From contig OX393550.1 in NCBI GenBank assembly GCA_947650365.1, positions 53,394,879 to 53,458,878 on the forward strand: a DNA stretch of 64,000 nt. The letters are read 5' to 3'. This DNA comes from Chamaelirium japonicum. Lineage: Eukaryota > Streptophyta > Magnoliopsida > Liliales > Melanthiaceae. Positions 40,568-54,800 of this stretch are shown piece after piece; position 1 is the stretch's first letter; every line of letters begins with the position of its first letter. The notes beneath the pieces were generated by a model, which saw only the letters and a program-made list of their open reading frames with translations, was not told the origin of the DNA and did no database searches. A program made the position numbers and the translations under genes.

Positions 40568-40953
40568 AACTGTGGGGGATAATCTTCGTGCCGACCCGAA
40601 GACTCTCGCAGCACCAGTCAATTGAAGGTTCGAGTTGAAGATCGTTGATCGATCTGTCAATTGGAGTTGAAGTTACCTCTTTCGATATGTAAACAGAGAG
40701 GCAATCAGAGAGAGTTTGACACAAGAGATTGATCTCAGAGTTCAGCCGAAGCCTACGTCTCCGTGCTATAGGGAGCAACCCGAATTCACTAACACTTATG
40801 CTGGAGTGATCTCGACAGGCCGAGTATCACTGTAAACACTGATCTCTTCGAGAGAAAAATAAGATCAAAGAGAGGTGGAAGATGGGAAGTTGGAAGTCTC
40901 AGAGCTCTGGTTTTAGAACTGAGAATTCGATCCTTTTACATTCGAAGGATCTG

Positions 40954-40962
40954 CTATTTATA
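40954..40962 (-). promoter_or_regulatory. TATA box of the element promoter
   Basis: TATAAATAG on the minus strand, in good context (CCTATAAATAGCAG). The genomic RNA would start roughly 30 bases downstream, near 40925, which sets the U3/R boundary approximately. Confidence 0.75.
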
Positions 40963-41090
40963 GGATTCCCGGGGAGGAATTCCGGGGCAAATGGCGGTTT
41001 TCTGCTGTCGTATCTGGGGATTCTCCAGGTAAAGCTAACGGGCCCCGCCATCGTCTTCTGGGGGATTCCACAGGCTCGTGGACCTTCCGG

Positions 41091-41255
41091 GCAGGGCCGG
41101 TGGGTCCCGCGGTGGTCCTCGTGGGCCTACCAGGCAGGGCCGGTGGGTCCCGTGGTAGTCTTCGTGGGCCTACCAGGCAGGGCCGGTGGGTCCCGTGGTA
41201 GTCTTCGTGGGCCCACCAGGCAGGGCCGGTGGGTCCCGCGGTAGTTGGTAAACTT
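41091..41255 (-). repeat. 43-bp tandem repeats in U3 of the 5' LTR
   Basis: The same 3.8-copy GC-rich array as in the 3' LTR, about 130-300 bp upstream of the TATA box on the element strand. Copies differ at a few positions, including one base that differs between the two LTRs. An enhancer role is inferred from position. Confidence 0.88.
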
Positions 41256-41276
41256 CTGCCAAAATTTGCACCCACA

Positions 41277-41281
41277 CGATC
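41277..41281. other. target site duplication, right copy (CGATC)
   Basis: Exact repeat of 29466-29470. It continues directly into a reverse-oriented satellite monomer (CGATCCATTC). Confidence 0.95.
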
Positions 41282-43569
41282 CATTCTAATTCATTCATAC
41301 AATCCATTCTAATTCATTCCATACGATCCATTTTAACTCACTCATACGATCTATTCTTTCATACAATCCATTCTAATTCTTTCGTGCGAATGAATTAGAA
41401 TGGATACCTTTGTGCATGAATTAGAATGGATCGTACGAATGAATTAGAATGGATCATATTAATGAATTAGAATGGATTGTACGAATGAATTAGAATGGAT
41501 ACATTCGTGCGAATGAATTTGAATGGATCGTGCGAATCAATTAGACTGGATCGTGCGAATGAATAAGAATAGATCATACGAATGAATTAGAATGGATCGT
41601 ACGAATTAATTAGAATAGATACATTCGTGCGAATAAATTAGAATGGATTGTATGAATGAATTAGAATGGATCGTACGAATGAATTAGAATGGATCATACG
41701 AATTAATTAGAATGGATCAAAGGAATGAATTAGAATGGATCGTACGAATGAATTAGAATGGATCGTGCGAATGAATTAGAATGGATCGTACGAATGAATT
41801 AGAATGGATACATTTGTGCGAATGAATTAGAATGGATCGTACGAATGAATTAGAATAGATCGTATGAATGAATTAGAATGGATCGTACGAATGAATTAGA
41901 ATGGATCGTACGAATGAATTAGAATGGATCGTGTGAAAGAATTAGAATGGTTCGTACGAATGAATTAGAATGGATCGTGCGAATGAATTTGAATGGATCG
42001 TATGAATGAATTAGAATAGATTTTGTGAATGAATTAGAACTGATCGTACGAATGAATTAGAATGGATCGTACGAATGAATTAGAATGGATACATTTGTGC
42101 GAATGAATTAGAATGGATCGTACGAATGAATTAGAATGGATCGTATGAATGAATTAGAATGGATACATTCGTGTGAATGAATTAGAATGGATCGTGCGAA
42201 TGAATAAGAATGGATCATACGAATGAATTAGAATGGATCGTACGAATTAATTAGAATGGATACATTCGTGCGAATGAATTAGAATGGATTGTATGAATGA
42301 ATTAGAATGGATCGTACGAATGAATTAGAATGGATCATACGAATTAATTAGAATGGATCATACGAATGAATTAGAATGGATCGTACGAATGAATTAGAAT
42401 GGATCGTACGAATGAACTAGAATGGATCGTACGAATGAAATAGAATAGATTGTACGAATGAATTAGAATGGATTCGTATGAATGAATTAGAATGGATACA
42501 TTCGTGCGAATGAATTAGAATGGATACATTCGTGCGAAAGAATTAGAATAGATCGTATGAATGAATTAGAATGGATCCTATGAATGAATTAGAATGGATC
42601 GTGGGAATGAATTAGAATGGATCGTACGAATGAGTTAGAATGGATCGTGCTAATGAATTAGAATTGATCGAACGAATGAATTAGCATGGATCGTACTAAT
42701 GAATTAGAATGGATCGTACGAATGAATTAGAATGGATCAAATGAATGAATTATAATGGTTACATTCATGCGAATGAATTAGAATGGATCATACGAATGGA
42801 TTAGAATGGATTGTACGAATGGATTAGAATGGATACATTCGAGCGAATGAATTAGAATGGATCGTACGGAATGAATTAGAATGGATTGTATGAAAGAATT
42901 AGAATTGATACATTTGTGCGAATGAATTAGAATGGATCGTGCCAATGAATTAGAATGGATTCGTACGAATGAATTAGAATGGATACATTCATGCGAATGA
43001 ATTAGAATGGATAGTACCAATGAGTAAGAATGGATCGTACGAATGAAATAGAATGGATCGTACGAATGAATTAGAATGGATCGTACGGAATGAATTAGAA
43101 TGGATTGTATGAATGAATTAGAATGGATCGTAGGAATGAATTAGAATGGATCATACGAATTAATTAGAATGGATCATACGAATGAATTAGAATAGATCGT
43201 ACGAATGGATTAGAATGGATTGTACCAATGAGTAAGAATGGATCGTGCGAATGAATTAGAATGGATCGGACGAATGAATTAGAATGGATCGTACGAATGA
43301 ATTAGAATGGATCGTACGAATAAATTAGAATGGATATATTCGCCCGAATGAATTAGAATGGATCATACGAATGAGTAAGAATGGATCGTACGAATGAATT
43401 AGAATGGATCGTACGAATGAATTAGAATGGATCGTACGAATGAATTAGAATGGATCATACGAATGAGTAAGAATGGATCGTACGAATGAAATAGAATGGA
43501 TTGTACGAATGAATTAGAATGGATCGTACGAATGAATTAGAATGGATCGTGTGAAAGAATTAGAATTAG

Positions 43570-44010
43570 AATGGATCGTATGAATAAATTAGAATGGATA
43601 CATTCGTCCGAATGAATTAGAATGGAGCATAAGAATGAGTAAGAATGGATCGTACGAATGAAATAGAATAGATTGTACAAATGAATTAGAATGGATCCTA
43701 CGAATGAATTAGAATGGATCGTGTGAAAGAATTACAATGGATTGTATGAATAAATTAGAATGGATCGTATGAATGAATTAGAATGGATCGTGCGAATGAA
43801 TTCGAATGGATCGTACAAATTCATTCTAATTCATTCATACAATCCATTCTAATTCTTTCACACGATCTATTCTAATTCATTCGTAGGATCCATTCTAATT
43901 CATTCGTACAATCTATTCTATTTCATTCGTACGATCCATTCTTACTCATTCGTATGATCTATTCTAATTCATTCGGACGAATGTATCCATTCTAATTTAT
44001 TCGTACGATC
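43570..44010. repeat. palindromic variant cassette in satellite
   Basis: The forward series ending near 43750 (CGTCCG 28-mer, GAGTAAG, GAAATAG, AGATTG, CCTACG, GTGTGAAAG, TGTATG) is mirrored by the reverse series about 43830-44010, with a spacer of roughly 70-80 bp around a switch at about 43820. It is equivalent to the palindrome at 145-815 but separated from it by more than 40 kb. Confidence 0.8.
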
Positions 44011-44623
44011 CATTCTAATTCATTCGTACGATCCATTCTAATTCATTCGTACGATCCATTCTAATTCATTCGTACGATCCTTTCTAATTAATTCGTATGA
44101 TCCATTCTAATTCATTCGTACGATCCATTCTAATTCATTCATACAATCCATTCTAATTCATTCGCACGAATATATCCATTCTAATTAATTCGTACGATCC
44201 ATTCTAATTCATTTGTATGATCCATTCTAATTCATTCGTACGATCCATTCTAATTCATTCGCACGATCTGTTCTTATTCATTCGCACAATCCATTCTAAA
44301 CCATTCATACGATCAATTCTAATTTATTCGTACGATCCATTCTAATTCATTCGTAAGATCCATTCTAATTCATTCGTACGATCCATTCTAATTTATTCGT
44401 ACGATCCATTCTAATTCATTCGCACGAATGTATCCATTCTAGTTCATTCGTACGATCCATTCTAATTCATTCGTACGATCCATTCTAATTCATTCGCACG
44501 ATCCATTCTAATTCATTCGTACGATCCATTCTAATTCATTCGCACGAATGTATCCATTCTAATTCATTCGTACATACGATCCATTCTAATTCATTCGTAC
44601 GATCCATTCTAATTCATTCGCAC

Positions 44624-46594
44624 GATCTGTTCTTATTCATTCATACAATCCATTCTAATTCATTCGCACGAATGTATCCATTCTAATTCATTCGTACGAT
44701 CCATTCTAATTCATATGCACAAAGGAATCCATTCTAATTCATTCGTACGATCCATTCTAATTCAGGATCATACGAATGAATTAGAATGGATACATTCGTG
44801 CGAATGAATTAGAATGGATCATACGAATGACTAAGAATGGATCGTACGAATGAAATAGAATAGATTGTACGAATGAATTAGAATGGATCCTACGAATGAA
44901 TTAGAATGGATCGTGTGAAAGAATTAGAATGGATTGTATGAATGAATTAGAATGGATCGTACGAATGAATTAGAATGGATCGTACGAATGAATTAGAATG
45001 GATACATTCATGCGAATGAATTAGAATTGATCGAACGAATGAATTAGAATGGATCGTGCGAATGAATTAGAATGGATCGTACGAATGAATTAGAATGGAT
45101 CGTACGAATTAACTAGAATGGATACATTCATGCGAATGAATTAGAATGGATCGTACGAATGAATTAGAATGGATCGTACGAATGAATTAGAATGGATCTT
45201 ACGAATGAATTAGAATGGATCGTACGAATGAATTAGAATGGATCGTACGAATGAATTAGAATGGATACATTCGTGCGAATGAATTAGAATGGATCGGACT
45301 AATGAATTAGAATGGATCGTACGAATGAATTAGAATGGATCGTATGAATAAATTAGAATGGATACATTCGTCTGAATGAATTAGAATGGATCATACGAAT
45401 GAGTAAGAATGGATCGTACGAATGAATCGTGCAAATGAATTAGAATGGATGGTATGAATGTATTAGAATGGATCGTATGAGTGAATTAGAATTGATCGTA
45501 CGAATGAATTAGAATGGATTGTATGAATGAATTAGAATAGATCGTACGAATGAATTAGAATGGATCATACGAATTAATTTGAATGGATCATACGAATGAA
45601 TGAGAATGGAACGTACGAATGAATTAGAATGGATCGTGTGAAAGAATTAGAATGGATTGTGTGAATAAATTAGAATGAATTCGTTCGATCAATTCTAATT
45701 CATTAGCACGATCCATTCTAATTCATTCGTATCATCCATTCAAATTCATTCGCACGATCCATTCTAATTCATTCGTACGATCCATTCTAATTCTTTCACA
45801 TGATCCATTCTAATTCATTTGTACGATCTATTCTAATTCATTCGTACGATCCATTCTAATTCATTCGAACGATCCATTCTAATTCCTTCGTACGATCCAT
45901 TCTAATTCATTCATACAATCCATTCTAATTCTTTCACACGATCCATTCTAATTCATTCGTACGATCCATTCTAATTCATTCGTCCGAACCATTCTAATTC
46001 ATTTGCACGAATGTATCCATTCTAAACCATTCATACGATTCATTCTAATTTATTCGTACGATCCATTCTAATTCATTCGTAAGATCCATTCTAATTCATT
46101 CGTACGATCCATTCTAATTCATTCGTACGATCCATTCTAATTCATTCGCACGAATGTATCCATTCTAGTTCATTCGTACGATCCATTCTAATTCATTCGT
46201 ACGATCCATTCTAATTCATTCGCACGATCCATTCTAAATCATTCGTACGATCCATTCTAATTCATTCGTACGAATGTATCCATTCTAATTCATTCGTATA
46301 TACGATCCATTCTAATTCATTCACACGAATGTATCCATTCTAATTCATTTGTATAATCCATTCTATTTCATTCGTACGATCCATTCTTACTCATTCGTAT
46401 GATCCATTCTAATTCATTCGCACGAATGTATCCTTTCTAATTCATTCGTACGATCCATTCTAATTCATTCGCACTATCCATTCTAATTCATTCGTACGAT
46501 CCATTCTAATTCATTCGTATGATCCATTCTAATTTATTCGTTCAAATATATCCATTCTAATTCATTCGTACGATCCATTCTAATTCATTCGCAC
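44624..46594. repeat. 1.97-kb tandem satellite segment, copy 1
   Basis: Starts at a GATCTGTTC variant that recurs at 46595, an offset of 1971. Blocks are reverse to 44764, forward 44765-45681, and reverse 45682-46594. The GACTAAG variant and the TTCAGGATCATACG switch junction (44765) recur at 46736 with the same offset. A related junction also occurs at 27494. Confidence 0.85.
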
Positions 46595-48845
46595 GATCTG
46601 TTCTTATTCATTCGCACAATCCATTCTAATTCATTCGCACGAATGTAGCCATTCTAATTCATTCGTACGATCCATTCTAATTCATATGCACAAAGGAATC
46701 CATTCTAATTCATTCGTACGATCCATTCTAATTCAGGATCATACGAATGAATTAGAATGGATACATTCGTGCGAATGAATTAGAATGGATCATACGAATG
46801 ACTAAGAATGGATCGTACGAATGAAATAGAATAGATTGTACGAATGAATTAGAATGGATCCTACGAATGAATTAGAATGGATCGTGTGAAAGAATTAGAA
46901 TGGATTGTATGAATGAATTAGAATGGATCGTACGAATGGATTAGAATGGATCGTACGAATGAATTAGAATGGATACATTCATGCGAATGAATTAGAATTG
47001 ATCGTACGAATGAATTAGAATGGATCGTGTGAATGAATTAGAAGGGATCGTACAAATGAATTAGAATGGATCGTACGAATGAACTAGAATGGATACATTC
47101 GTGCGAATGAATTAGAATGGATCGTACGAATGAATTAGAATGGATCGTACGAAGGAATTAGAATGGATCTTACGAATGAATTAGAATGGATCGTACGAAT
47201 GAATTAGAATGGATCGTACGAATGAATTAGAATAGATACATTCGTGCGAATGAATTAGAATGGATCGGACGAATGAATTAGAATGGATCGTACGAATGAA
47301 TTAGAATGGATCGTACGAAGAATTAGAATAGATCGTATGAATAAATTAGAATGGATACATTCGTCCGAATGAATTTGAATGGATCATACGAATGAGTAAG
47401 AATGGATCGTACGAATGAAATAGAATGGATCGTACGAATGAATCGTGCAAATGAATTAGAATGGATCGTATGAATGTATTAGAATGGATCGTATGAGTGA
47501 ATTAGAATGGATCGTACGAATGAATTAGAATGGATTTTATGAATGAATTAGAATAGATCGTACGAATGAATTAGAATGGATCATACGAATTAATTTGAAT
47601 GGATCATACGAATGAATGAGAATGGAACGTATGAATGAATTAGAATGGATCGTGTGAAAGAATTAGAATGGATTGTGTGAATGAATTAGAATGAATTCCT
47701 TCGATCAATTCTAATTCATTAGCACGATCCATTCTAATTCATTCGTATGATCCATTCTAATTCATTCGTACGATCCATTCTAATTCATTCGTACGATCCA
47801 TTCTAATTCATTCGTACGATCTATTCTAATTCATTCGTACGATCTATTCTAATTCATTCATACGATCCATTCTAATTCCTTCGTACGATCCATTCTAATT
47901 CATTCATACAATCTATTCTAATTCTTTCACACGATCCATTCTAATTCATTCGTACGATCCATTCTAATTCATTCGTCCGAACCATTCTAATTCATTTGCA
48001 CGAATATATCCATTCTAAACCATTCATACGATTCATTCTAATTTATTCGTACGATCCATTCTAATTCATTCGTAAGATCCTTTCTAATTCATTCGTACGA
48101 TCCATTCTAATTCCTTCGTACGATCCATTCTAATTCATTCATACAATCTATTCTAATTCTTTCACACGATCCATTCTAATTCATTCGTACGATCCATTCT
48201 AATTCATTCGTCCGAACCATTCTAATTCATTTGCACGAATATATCCATTCTAAACCATTCATACGATTCATTCTAATTTATTCGTACGATCCATTCTAAT
48301 TCATTCGTAAGATCCTTTCTAATTCATTCGTACGATCCATTCTAATTCATTCGTATGATCCATTCTAATTCATTCGCACGAATGTATCCATTCTAGTTCA
48401 TTCGTACGATCCATTCTAATTAATTCATACGATCCATTCTAATTCATTCGCACGATCCATTCTAATTCATTCGCACGATCCATTCTAATTCATTCGTACG
48501 ATCCATTCTAATTCATTCGCTCGAATGTATCCATTCTAATTCATTCATATATACGATCCATTTTAATTCATTCGCACGAATGTATCCATTCTAATTCATT
48601 TGTATAATCCATTCTATTTCATTCGTACGATCCATTCTTACTCATTCGTATGATCCATTCTAATTCATTCGCACGAATGTATCCATTCTAATTCATTCGT
48701 ACGATCCATTCTAATTCATTCGCACTATCCATTCTAATTCATTCGTACGATCCATTCTAATTCATTCGTATGATCCATTCTAATTTATTCATTCAAATAT
48801 ATCCATTCTAATTCATTCGTACGATCCATTCTAATTCATTCGCAC
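46595..48845. repeat. tandem satellite segment, copy 2, with nested 235-bp repeat
   Basis: Second copy of the preceding segment: forward 46736-47697, otherwise reverse. It is longer than copy 1 mainly because a 235-bp stretch is itself tandemly duplicated, roughly 47877-48111 and 48112-48346. The GAACCATTC variant is at 47979 and again at 48214. Both copies of the 235-bp unit look almost identical, so it is a very recent event within an already duplicated segment. Confidence 0.83.
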
Positions 48846-51800
48846 GATCCATTCTAATTCATTCGCACGAATGTATCCATTCTAATTCATTTGCACGATC
48901 CATTCTAATTCATTCCTATGATCTATTCTAAATCATTCGTACGATCCATTCTAATTCATTCGCTCGAATGTATCCATTCTAATTCATTCGTACGATCCAT
49001 TCTAATTCGTTCATATGATCCATTCTAATTCATTCGTACGATCCATTCTAATTCGTTCGTACGATCCATTCTAATTCATTCGTATGATCCATTCTAATTC
49101 ATTCATACGATCTATTCTAATTCATTCGCTCGAATATATCCATTCTAATTCATTCATTCGATCCATTCTAATTCATTCGCACGATCCATTCTAATTCATT
49201 CGTATGATCCATTCTAATCCATTCGTACGATCCATTCTAATTCATTCGTACGATCCATTCTAATTCATTCGTACGATCCATTCTAATTCATTCGCACGAA
49301 TGTATCCATTCTAGTTCATTCGTACGATCCATTCTAATTCATTCGGATGATCCATTCTAATTCATTCGCACGATCCATTCTAATTCCTTCGTACGATCCA
49401 TTCTAATTCATTCGTACGATCTATTCTAATTCATTCATACGATCCATTCTAATTCCTTCGTACGATCCATTCTAATTCATTCGTACGATCCATTCTAATT
49501 CATTCGTACGATCCATTCTAATTCATTCGTACGATCCATTCTAATTCATTCGTACAATCTATTCTAATTCATTCGTACGAATGGATACATTCGTGTGAAT
49601 GAATTAGAATGGATCGCACGAATGAATTAGAATGGATACCTTTGTGCAAATGAATTAGAATGGATCGTATGAATGAATTCGAATGGATCGTATGAGTGAA
49701 TTAGAATGGATAGTACGAATGGATCGTACGAATGAATTAGAATGGATCGTGTGAAAGAATTAGAATGGATTGTATGAATGAATTAGAATGGATCGTACGA
49801 ATGAATTAGAATGGATCGTACGAAGGAATTAGAATGGATCGTACGAATGAATTAGAATAGATCGTATGAATGAATTAGAATGGATCGTACGAAGGAATTA
49901 GAATGGATCGTACGAATGAATTAGAATGGATATATTCGTGCAAATGAATTAGAATGGATCATATGAATGTATTAGAATGGATCGTATGAGTGAATTAGAA
50001 TGGATCATACGAATGAATTAGAATGGATCGTATGAATGAATTAGAATGGATCGTGCGAAAGAATTACAATGCATTGTATGAATGAATTAGAATGGATCGT
50101 ATGAATAAATTAGAATGGATCGTGCGAATGAATTCGAATGGATACATTCATGCGAATGAATTAGAATGGATCGGAAGATTGAATTAGAATGGATCGTATG
50201 ATTCATTCTAATTCATTCGTACGATCCATTCTAACACATTCATACGATTAATGCTAATTCATTCGCACGATCCATTCTAATTCATTCGTACGGTCCATTC
50301 TTATTCATTCATATGATCCATTCTAATTCATTCGCACAATCCATTCTAATTCATTCGTACAATCCATTCTAATTCATTCGTATGATCCATTCTAACTCAT
50401 TCGGTGGATCCATTCTAATTCATTCGTACGATCCATTCTAATTCATTCCCATGATCCATTCTAATTTATTCGTATGATCCATTCTAATTCATTCGTACGA
50501 TCTATTCTAATTCATTCGCACAAATGTAACCATTCTAATTCATTCATACGATTCATTCTAATTCATTCGTATGAGCTATTCTAATTTATTCGTACGATCC
50601 ATTCTAATTCATTCGTACGATCCATTGTAATTCATTCATACAATCCATTTAGATTCATTCGCACAAATGTATCCATTCAAATTCATTCGTACGATCTATT
50701 CTAATTCATTCGTACGATCCATTCTAATTCATTCATACGATCTATTCTAATTCATTCATACAATCCATTCTAATTCTTTCACACGATCCATTCTAATTCA
50801 TTCGTACAATCCATTCTAATTCATTTGTACGATCCATTCTAATTCACTCATACGATCCGTTCTAATACATTCATACGATCCATTCTAATTCATTTGCACG
50901 AATATATCCATTCTAATTCATTCGTACGATCCATTCTAATTTATTCATACGATCCATTCTAATTCATTTGCACGAATATATCCATTCTAATTCATTCGTA
51001 CGATCCATTCTAATTCCTTCGTACGATCCATTCTAATTCGTTCGTATGATCCATTCTAATTTATTCGTACGATCCATTCTAATTCATTAATATGATCCAT
51101 TCTAATTCATTCGTACGATCCATTATAATGAATTAGAATTGATCGTACGAATGAAATAGAATGGATTGCACGAATGATTTAGAATGGATCGTACGAATGA
51201 ATTAGAATGGATCGTGTGAAAGAATTAGAATGGATTGTACGAATAAATTAGAATGGATATATTCGTGCGAATGAATTAGAATGGATCGTACCAATGAGTA
51301 AGAATGGATCGTACGAATGAAATAGAATGGATTGTGCGAATGAATTAGAATGGATCGTACGAATGAATTAGAATGGATCGTGTGAAAGAATTAGAATGGA
51401 TTGTATGAATGAATTAGAATAGATCGTATGAATGAATTAGAATGGATCGTATGAGTGAATTAGAAAAGATACGAAGGAATTAGAATGGATCGTACGAAGG
51501 AATTAGAATGGATCATACGAATGAAATAGAATGGATCGTACGAAGGAATTAGAATGGATCGTACGAAGGAATTAGAATGGATCGTACGAAGGAATTAGAA
51601 TGGACATATTCGTGCAAATGAATTAGAATGGATCGTATGAATGAATTAGAATGGATCGTATGAGTGAATTAGAACGGATCGTACGAATGAATTAGAATGA
51701 ATTAGAATTGATCGTACGAATGAAATAGAATGGATTGTACGAATGATTTAGAATGGATGGTACGAATGAATTAGAATGGATCGTACGAATGATTTAGAAT

Positions 51801-54800
51801 GGATACATTCGTGCGAATGAATTAGAATGGATCATACGAATGAGTAAGAATGGATCGTACGAATGAAATAGAATGGATTGTACGAATGAATTAGAATGGA
51901 TTCGTACGAATGAATTAGAATGGATACATTCGTGCGAATGAATTAGAATGGATCGTACCAATGAGTAAGAATGGATCGTACGAATGAAATAGAATGGATT
52001 GTGCGAATGAATTAGAATGGATCGTACGAATGAATTAGAATGGATCGTACGAATGAATTAGAATGGATCATACGAATGAATTAGAATGGATCGTACGAAT
52101 GAATTAGAATGATCGTATGAATGATTTAGAATAGATCGTACGAATGAATTAGAATGGATCATACAAATTAATTAGAATGGATGATACGAATGAATTAGAA
52201 TGGATCGTACGAATGAATTAGAATGGATCGTACGAATGAATTAGAATGGATACATTTGTGCGAATGAATTAGAATGGATCGTACGAATGGATTAGAATGG
52301 ATACATTCGTGCGAATGAATTAGAATGGATTGTATGAATGAATTAGAATGGATCGTACGATCCATTCGAATTCATTCGCACGATCCATTCTAATTCATTC
52401 GTACGATCCATTCTAATTCATTCATACGATCCATTCTAATTCATTCGTACGATCCATTCTAATTCATTCGTATATTCCATTCTAATTCATTCGTACGATC
52501 TATTCTATTTCATTCGTACGATCCATTCTTACTCATTCGTATGATCCATTCTAATTCATTCGGACGAATGTGTCCATTCTAATTTATTCTTACGATCCAT
52601 TCTAATTCATTCGTACGATCCATTCTTACTCATTCGTATGATCCATTCTAATTCATTCGTACGATCCATTCTAATTCATTCGCTCAAATGTATCCATTCT
52701 AATCCATTCGGACGATCCATTCTAATTCATTAGCACGATCCATTCTAATTCTTTCACACGATCCATTCTAATTCATTCGTACGATCCATTCTAATTCATT
52801 CGCACAATCCATTCTATTTCATTCGTACGATCCATTTTTACTCATTCGTATGATCCATTCTAATTCATTCGCACGAATGTAGCCATAATGGATTATACGA
52901 ATGAGTAAGAATGGATCGTACGAATGAAATAAAATGGATTGTGCGAATGAATTAGAATGGACCGTACGAATGAATTAGAATGGATCGTACGAATGAATTA
53001 GAATGGATATATTTGAACGAATAAATTAGAATGGATCATACGAATGAATTAGAATGGATCGTACGAATGAATTAGAATGGATAGTGCGAATGAATTAGAA
53101 TCGATCGTACGAATGAATTAGAATGGATCGTACGAATGAATTAGAATGGATCATACGAATGAGTAAGAATGGATCGTACGAATGAATTAGAATGGATCGT
53201 ACGAATGAATTCGAATGGATCGTGCTAATGAATTAGAATTGATCGAACGAATGAATTAGCATGGATCGTGCTAATGAATTAGACTGGATCGTACGAATGA
53301 ATTTGAATGGATACATTTGTGCGAATGAATCTAAATGGATTGTATGAATGAATTACAATGGATCGTACGAATGAATTAGAATGGATCGTACGAATGAATT
53401 ATAATGGATCAAATGAATGAATTAGAATGGTTACATTCATGCGAATGAATTAGAATGGATCGTACGAATGGATTAGAATAGATCGTATGAGTGAATTAGA
53501 ATGGATACGAAGGAATAAGAATGGATCGTACAAAGGAATTAGAATGGATCATACGAATGAAATAGAATGGATCGTACGAAGGAATTAGAATGGATCGTAC
53601 GAAAGAATTAGAATGCATTCGTACGATCCATTCTAATCCATTCGTACAATCTATTCTAATTCATTAATACGATCCATTCTATTTCATTCGCACGATCCAT
53701 TCTAATTCTTTCGTACGATGCATTCTAATTCATTCGTACGATCCATTCTAATTCATTCATTTGATCCATTCTAATTCATTCGTACGATCCATTCTAATTC
53801 ATTCGTCCGATCCATTCTAATTCATTCGCATGAATTAGAATGAATTGTATGAATTAATTAGAATGGATAGTACGAATGAAGTAGAATGGATCGTATGAAT
53901 GAATTAGAATGGATACATTCGTGCGAATGAATTAGAATGGATCGTACGAATGAATTAGAATGGATCCTACGAATGAATTAGAATGGATCATGTGAAAGAA
54001 TTAGAATGGATTGTATGAATGAATTAGAATAGATCGTGCGAATGAACTAGAATGGATACATTCGTGCGAATGAATTAGAATGGATCGTATGAATGAATTA
54101 GAATGGATCTTACGAATGAATTAGAATGGATCGTACGAATGAATTAGAGTGGATCGTACGAATGAATTAGAATGGATACATTCGTGCGAATGAATTAGAA
54201 TGGATCGGACGAATGAATTAGAATGGATCGTACGAAAGAATTAGAATGGATCAAATGAATGAATTAGAATGGATCGTACGAATAAATTAGAATGGATACA
54301 TTCGTCCGAATGAATTAGAATGGATCGTACGAATAAATTAGAATGGATCGTACGAATGAATTAGAATGGATCATACGAATTAATTAGAATGGATACATTC
54401 GTACGAATGGATTAGAATGGATCGTACGAATGAATTAGAATGGATCGTACGGAATGAATTAGAATGGATATATTTGAATGAATAAATCAGAATGGATCAT
54501 AAGAATGAATTAAAATCGATCGTACGAATGAATTAGAATGGATAGTGCGAATGAATTAGAATCGATCGTACGAATGAATTAGAATGGATCGTACGAATGA
54601 ATTAGAATGGATCATACGAATGAGTAAGAATGGATCGTACTAATGAATTAGAATGGATCGTACGAATGAATTAGAATGGATCGTACGAATAAATTAGAAT
54701 GGATACATTCGTCCGAATGAATTAGAATGGATCATATGAATGAGTAAGAATGGATCGTACGAATGAAATAGAATAGATTGTACGAATGAATTAGAATGGA

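Larger units (their letters stand above)
29471..41276 (-). mobile_element. Ty3/Gypsy Tat-lineage LTR retrotransposon, 11.8 kb
   Basis: An 11,806-bp element with 706-bp LTRs starting TG and ending CA, a 5-bp target duplication, a primer binding site inside the right LTR and a purine tract inside the left LTR. It therefore lies on the minus strand. Domain order is gag, protease, reverse transcriptase, RNase H, second RNase H, integrase. This order with a dual RNase H, a GPY/F end and no chromodomain is typical of the plant Tat lineage (relatives of Retand, Grande and RIRE2), as are the antisense gene and tandem repeats between pol and the 3' LTR. The LTRs differ at 6 of 706 sites by eye. At an assumed 1.3e-8 substitutions per site per year that is about 0.3 million years. 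Ends and signals look whole. The gag-pol reading has about three interruptions, so this copy is probably defective. Confidence 0.95.
40571..41276 (-). repeat. 5' LTR of the Tat element
   Basis: A 706-bp LTR, the partner of 29471-30176. It is the 5' LTR because the primer binding site and gag lie to its left on the minus strand. U3 runs from 41276 down to about 40930 and includes the 43-bp tandem repeats (41091-41255) and the TATA box. The downstream part is the R-U5 leader. Confidence 0.96.
41277..44623. repeat. satellite array right of the element
   Basis: The 23/28-bp array resumes in reverse orientation for about 100 bp, turns forward at about 41385, and stays forward to about 43820, the longest uninterrupted forward block up to that point. 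It then runs in reverse. A GGAATG single-base insertion near 42868 recurs near 43087, showing local copying. No genes are seen. An apparent 80-residue frame here is only translated satellite. Confidence 0.93.

Noticed and set aside
42778-43020. An 80-residue minus-strand open frame with repeated Ile-His-Ser-like units
   Set aside because: It is translated satellite. The repeats follow the 23-bp monomer, and there is no start context or independent sign of coding.
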